A stretch of 64,000 bases of DNA from Chitinophaga ginsengisegetis. Its GTDB lineage: Bacteria; Bacteroidota; Bacteroidia; Chitinophagales; Chitinophagaceae. Of the stretch, positions 60,714 to 64,000 are shown in pieces. The position numbers and the translations under genes are program-made. Under the pieces are notes generated by a model that ran no database searches, was not told where the DNA came from, and saw only the letters and a program-made list of their open reading frames with translations. The stretch is taken from assembly GCF_900168065.1 (NCBI RefSeq), contig NZ_FUZZ01000008.1, positions 1-64,000 of the forward strand, read 5' to 3'. Position 1 is the stretch's first letter; each line of letters opens with the position of its first letter.

Positions 60714-63700
60714 TTAGAATTTCTCTATTTTCATGGTGAGCGATGTAAAAGAACGTTCATCATTATAAATTTCCAGCTTACCATGTTCCATTTTCAGGAT
60801 CTTATCCGCCACATCGAAATAATGGTCATCATGAGTAATGGCTATAACGATCTTTCCCGCTTCCCTCATTTGTGGTAATAGTGTTCTGTAAAAAAAATTA
60901 CGGTATGCAGGGTCCTGATCTGCTGCCCACTCATCAAAGAGATAGATGGGGGCATCTTCCAGGTAGCATTGCAACAGCGCCAATCGCTTTCGCTGTCCGC
61001 CAGACAGGTTAATAGTGGTGTATTTATTGTCCAGGACACCTACAATATTTTCGAGATTCAGCACACGCAGATATTTTTCAATCTCATTTTTTTTACTGAC
61101 AGTGTCAATATTGTAAAGTTTTCCAAAGATGTACAGCGGGGAAAATACCGCAGAATAGTATTCGCTCAGGTCACAGCTTTTAAGCTCTTTTTCATTAATA
61201 GTGATCGTTCCTTCAGAGGGCTCATATAAACCCGTGAGCAGTTTAGCCAACGTGGATTTACCACTGCCGTTTCCTCCAATGATAAAGAGTATTTCCCCGC
61301 TCTTCACTTCAAGATCAATGGCCCCTACCTGGAAGCCCTCCTGACTGTTATAGGCAAACTTCAAACCCTGCGCCTTTATGCTCATCACTTCGGGCTCCAA
61401 AGGAGGACAAAGTTCATGTAAGTCGAGATTAGACGGTATTTCAGATAAAAATTGCTGGATCCTGTTCCAGGCAATCCTCAACTGTAATATAGAAGGTGCT
61501 GCCGTCAGTAACCTGTTTACCGGTCCGATAAGGTATAAAAGTACGATCACAAAATTCATGATGGTACCTGACTTTGTGTCTGTAAACAACCGCGGGATAA
61601 TAAATGCCACCGTACCCAGCAAAAGTATCAGCATGGACTCTCCCAGCAAAGATGCGTAGAGGAAACGCATGGCTGCGAATGATATTTTCTGGCGATAGCT
61701 ATCCGCTGCATCTGTAATATCCTTATAGTACTCCAGTTTCTTTTTCCGTTGCAGGGAGATCTCTTTAAACCCGTCGATCATGCCATTGGTCAGTCGCATA
61801 AAAATATTCCTGGTATCGCGGGCTTCTTCATAATATTTATTGGTGCTTTTGCTGACAAAATAATATAGCGTCGCCAGCGCAATAATAAGTATCAATGTCA
61901 TGAGCGTTGCCCAGAAAACCATGGTAGCCAGGTACAGGAAGGCCACCACAGCAGTGAATACACTGGTCACCAGCGTAATGGCCATATTGGAAGAATTGCC
62001 GATGGTGTCCACATCATCATTTACAGAGGTGTATACCCTTCCCCTGTCCATGTTTTCAAATTTTTGGTAAGAGGTGGAAAATATTTTCTCAAAGACTTTG
62101 ATCCGCAATTCAAATCCGATGCCCTTGGAGAGATCAATTAAACTGGATTGCACAAACTTCCTCCCGAACATATGCACAGCAACGGTTAACAGGAAATAAA
62201 ACACCAGGTACTGTAATTCTACCTTGCTGTTGATGGCAGATACAATCAAAAGTATTAATACCATGTTAGACATTCCAGACACGATGCTTACCAGCAATAT
62301 TTTTGGAATCACCCGTTTGTACTTGTTCTGCTGCGGGAACAACAATGTGATAAAGTATGCCAGGTAGGTTGTTACCAGCGATAATAACGCAAGACCTACC
62401 ATTGCCACAAAACTAACCGGGCTCCAGACAATAACGGGCTGCCAGCTCATCCCTAACAGGGCGTGCGGTAACATATAAAATCCATATAAAAATGGTAATG
62501 CCAGCACAATTGAAAGTACTATCCGTCCCACTGTCCTGACGTTCGCTCCTTCCAGGCGCCTCGTGCCGGTGAATATCTGGTATATTACCATTCCCGTGAA
62601 GCCGAGCAGCACCACCAGGTAGATACACAGTGCCGCACATACAATACTATAGGCTTTATCATTGCCATCAGCAACCGTAAATTCCCTGTCTCTTATTTCT
62701 TTTGACACCAGGTCCAGCAGTGAGGCGCCGATAATACGCGTAGCGCCACTGTTTGAATTAGCCATCACTATTACACCATTTTTCTCCACGGGATCAAATG
62801 CTACGTAAGAAGTATAATTAGGATTCAGTCCTCCGTGATAAACAGCCCCGTCTCCCATCAATGAAACCTGCCAGCCCATTCCATAGGAAGACATATCATG
62901 TATTGGCACAGTCACGTCCCCTTCATGTGTTTTTGCTATCAGCGGATAAAGATTTGAAGATTGCAGCCCCATTTGCAGTTTCAGCCATTTCGCCATATCC
63001 CGTATATCGGATATGATGTATCCCGCCGCATTATTTCCCCTGTACACAGGCGCATCATATCTCCGGGGTCTAAAAAAGCCAATCTTATAACCGGCCGACA
63101 TGAAGGTGCTGTCTTTCGGCGCCCCAATAGTAGTTTGGGCAAGGCCGAGGGAATCCAATACATTTTTCTGCAGATAGTCCTCAAAGGAACCTCCGCTGCG
63201 CAGCGCAATAATGTAAGCCAGTATATCATAGTTCACTGTGGCGTACTCGAAGTACAGGCCCGGCTTATTCGCCAGTTTGACACCGGAAATATTCCGTATG
63301 GTCTTTTCCAGGGCATTGCTGCTGTCACTTTCCGGAATAAGTGAGATCGTTTTCCAGGGCAACCCACTCGTATGATGCAATAAATGCCTGATCTTTATTT
63401 GCGCCGGCTTGCCGTTGTAGCTCACCTGGAACCAGGGCAGGTAGTCCCTGACATTAGCATCCAGGTCGAGCAATCCTGCCTGTTGCAGCTTAAGTGCAGC
63501 CAATGCAGTGAAAGCCTTGCTGCATGAACCTATCTGGAATAATGTGGCGGGGGTGACCGGTGTTTTTTTATCCAAATCAGCAAACCCGTAGTTTCTGAAA
63601 ACGGTTGTATTCCCCGAGATAATAGCCACACTAAGTCCCGGAATGCTGCCGTCTTTCATCAGCTTACCCACAATGGAGTCTACCGCATATAGTGGAATAG

Positions 63701-63812
63701 TATCAGCCCTGGGGCCGGCAAAACAAAGGTGGCCGGAGCATACCAGTAAAAAAACAAAAACCGGTATAGATCTTAAGGCAGTCACGATAAAAGATGCGAT
63801 GAATTTGCTCAT
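60714..63812 (-). CDS. ClbP-like periplasmic peptidase fused to a peptide-exporting ABC transporter
   Basis: 1032 residues. Part 1 (about 1-375): signal/anchor helix and an S12 peptidase domain with S96-C-S-K99, Y190 (YAT) and HGG (326-328); these positions lie close to the catalytic S95/K98/Y186 of ClbP. Part 2: three membrane helices (about 388-412, 428-452, 465-490), again as in ClbP. Part 3: an ABC exporter of the SyrD/PvdE cyclic-peptide group, with six helices (502-770) and an ATPase with Walker A GGNGSGKST (846-854), LSGGQRKR (936-943) and FDEWAADQDP (959-968). The same fusion is known in XcnG and ZmaM, which cut the acyl-D-Asn prodrug unit off and export the product. It overlaps the synthetase stop by 4 bases, so the two are coupled. 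Confidence 0.92.
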   Translation of the reverse strand: MSKFIASFIVTALRSIPVFVFLLVCSGHLCFAGPRADTIPLYAVDSIVGKLMKDGSIPGLSVAIISGNTTVFRNYGFADLDKKTPVTPATLFQIGSCSKAFTALAALKLQQAGLLDLDANVRDYLPWFQVSYNGKPAQIKIRHLLHHTSGLPWKTISLIPESDSSNALEKTIRNISGVKLANKPGLYFEYATVNYDILAYIIALRSGGSFEDYLQKNVLDSLGLAQTTIGAPKDSTFMSAGYKIGFFRPRRYDAPVYRGNNAAGYIISDIRDMAKWLKLQMGLQSSNLYPLIAKTHEGDVTVPIHDMSSYGMGWQVSLMGDGAVYHGGLNPNYTSYVAFDPVEKNGVIVMANSNSGATRIIGASLLDLVSKEIRDREFTVADGNDKAYSIVCAALCIYLVVLLGFTGMVIYQIFTGTRRLEGANVRTVGRIVLSIVLALPFLYGFYMLPHALLGMSWQPVIVWSPVSFVAMVGLALLSLVTTYLAYFITLLFPQQNKYKRVIPKILLVSIVSGMSNMVLILLIVSAINSKVELQYLVFYFLLTVAVHMFGRKFVQSSLIDLSKGIGFELRIKVFEKIFSTSYQKFENMDRGRVYTSVNDDVDTIGNSSNMAITLVTSVFTAVVAFLYLATMVFWATLMTLILIIALATLYYFVSKSTNKYYEEARDTRNIFMRLTNGMIDGFKEISLQRKKKLEYYKDITDAADSYRQKISFAAMRFLYASLLGESMLILLLGTVAFIIPRLFTDTKSGTIMNFVIVLLYLIGPVNRLLTAAPSILQLRIAWNRIQQFLSEIPSNLDLHELCPPLEPEVMSIKAQGLKFAYNSQEGFQVGAIDLEVKSGEILFIIGGNGSGKSTLAKLLTGLYEPSEGTITINEKELKSCDLSEYYSAVFSPLYIFGKLYNIDTVSKKNEIEKYLRVLNLENIVGVLDNKYTTINLSGGQRKRLALLQCYLEDAPIYLFDEWAADQDPAYRNFFYRTLLPQMREAGKIVIAITHDDHYFDVADKILKMEHGKLEIYNDERSFTSLTMKIEKF

Positions 63813-64000
63813 TCTGCTACTTTGTGCGGTGAGGTTTGGCTAACTTTTTCGGCAATCTGTTTCAGGGTACAATTAAAATATATACTGAAGGGGAGATCCA
63901 CATTGAATTGTTTCTTCATTCTTTCGTTATTGGTCACCAGTAACAACGAGTGTCCGCCCAAACCAAAAAATGTATCATTTAGTGTCACCTGTTCCAGTCC
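63809..64000 (-). CDS. C-terminal carrier (PCP/T) domain of a nonribosomal peptide synthetase (partial)
   Basis: The leftward frame enters from the right edge and reads 63 residues to the stop at 63809-63811. LNDTFFGLGGHSLLLV carries the phosphopantetheine Ser (residue 18 of the visible part, codon at 63947-63949), the signature of a peptidyl carrier domain; the third helix follows (FNCTLKQIAEKV). Only about 20 residues follow the domain and there is no thioesterase, reductase or terminal condensation domain, so the chain from this protein goes on to another module or enzyme. Stop and exporter start overlap as ATGA. The bulk of the synthetase lies outside the window. Confidence 0.95.
   Translation of the reverse strand, partial: GLEQVTLNDTFFGLGGHSLLLVTNNERMKKQFNVDLPFSIYFNCTLKQIAEKVSQTSPHKVAE

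Noticed and set aside
1..64000. tRNA or rRNA genes
   Set aside because: No conserved rRNA core sequence and no cloverleaf with GGTTCGAATCC-type arm was recognised in the gaps between genes.

Overview
The window looks like a chromosome segment of a Bacteroidota species, most likely Chitinophaga or a close relative. Pointers are SusC/SusD with a FecR and ECF-sigma pair, GldA/GldFG-type transporters, RHS proteins with DUF6443- and DUF5977-like parts, lipoproteins with acidic residues after the lipobox Cys, a UpxY/NusG-like antiterminator, and genes mostly without strong Shine-Dalgarno sites. The taxonomy is inferred from gene content; no rRNA or tRNA was seen.

Layout. 1-700: 3' end of an IS3-type transposase, a candidate IS end, an 11-bp tandem repeat and a terminator. 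700-2820: a lipoprotein, a DinB-like protein and an M23 peptidase. 2937-13644: a leftward four-gene RHS locus. It holds a beta-barrel-like protein, an RHS-core protein whose C-terminal tip carries an L,D-transpeptidase-like His/Gly-Cys motif, a small exported protein directly downstream (candidate immunity protein), and a second large RHS-like protein. 14060-24328: small accessory genes, including a GlxA-type regulator, a DUF1569 protein, an intact AT-rich subclass B1 metallo-beta-lactamase, a PadR/ABC-permease pair, an SDR/HxlR divergent pair and a serine hydrolase. 24797-39958: a leftward run of ECF sigma factor, FecR, SusC, SusD, lipoprotein, ABC ATPase, fused GldF-GldG permease, two tandem MutS-like ATPases and an S41 peptidase. 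From SusC to S41 the genes are packed tightly enough to be one operon. 40200-42730: small genes and decaying remnants (a frameshifted NTF2-like gene, an internal fragment of an AraC-type regulator, a lipoprotein).

42817-64000 is the most interesting part: a mainly leftward biosynthetic locus that runs off the right edge. At the edge lies the C-terminal carrier domain of a nonribosomal peptide synthetase. It overlaps by ATGA a 1032-aa fusion of a ClbP-like periplasmic serine peptidase, three membrane helices and a SyrD/PvdE-type peptide exporter, as in the XcnG/ZmaM prodrug-activating proteins. Then come a second S12 hydrolase, a GT9 glycosyltransferase, an Asp/Glu-type racemase, a block of membrane protein, outer-membrane receptor, ECF sigma and putative anti-sigma factor, a UpxY/LoaP-like antiterminator, a GT20 enzyme, a GT2 enzyme, a free-standing condensation domain on the opposite strand, an M15-like peptidase without signal peptide, a type II thioesterase, a carbamoyltransferase with an apparent SCP2-like insertion, another glycosyltransferase and a SyrP/TauD-type hydroxylase. 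Together they suggest a hydroxylated, glycosylated and carbamoylated nonribosomal peptide made as an inactive precursor and cleaved during export. The product and most of the synthetase are outside the window, so this remains inference from gene content.
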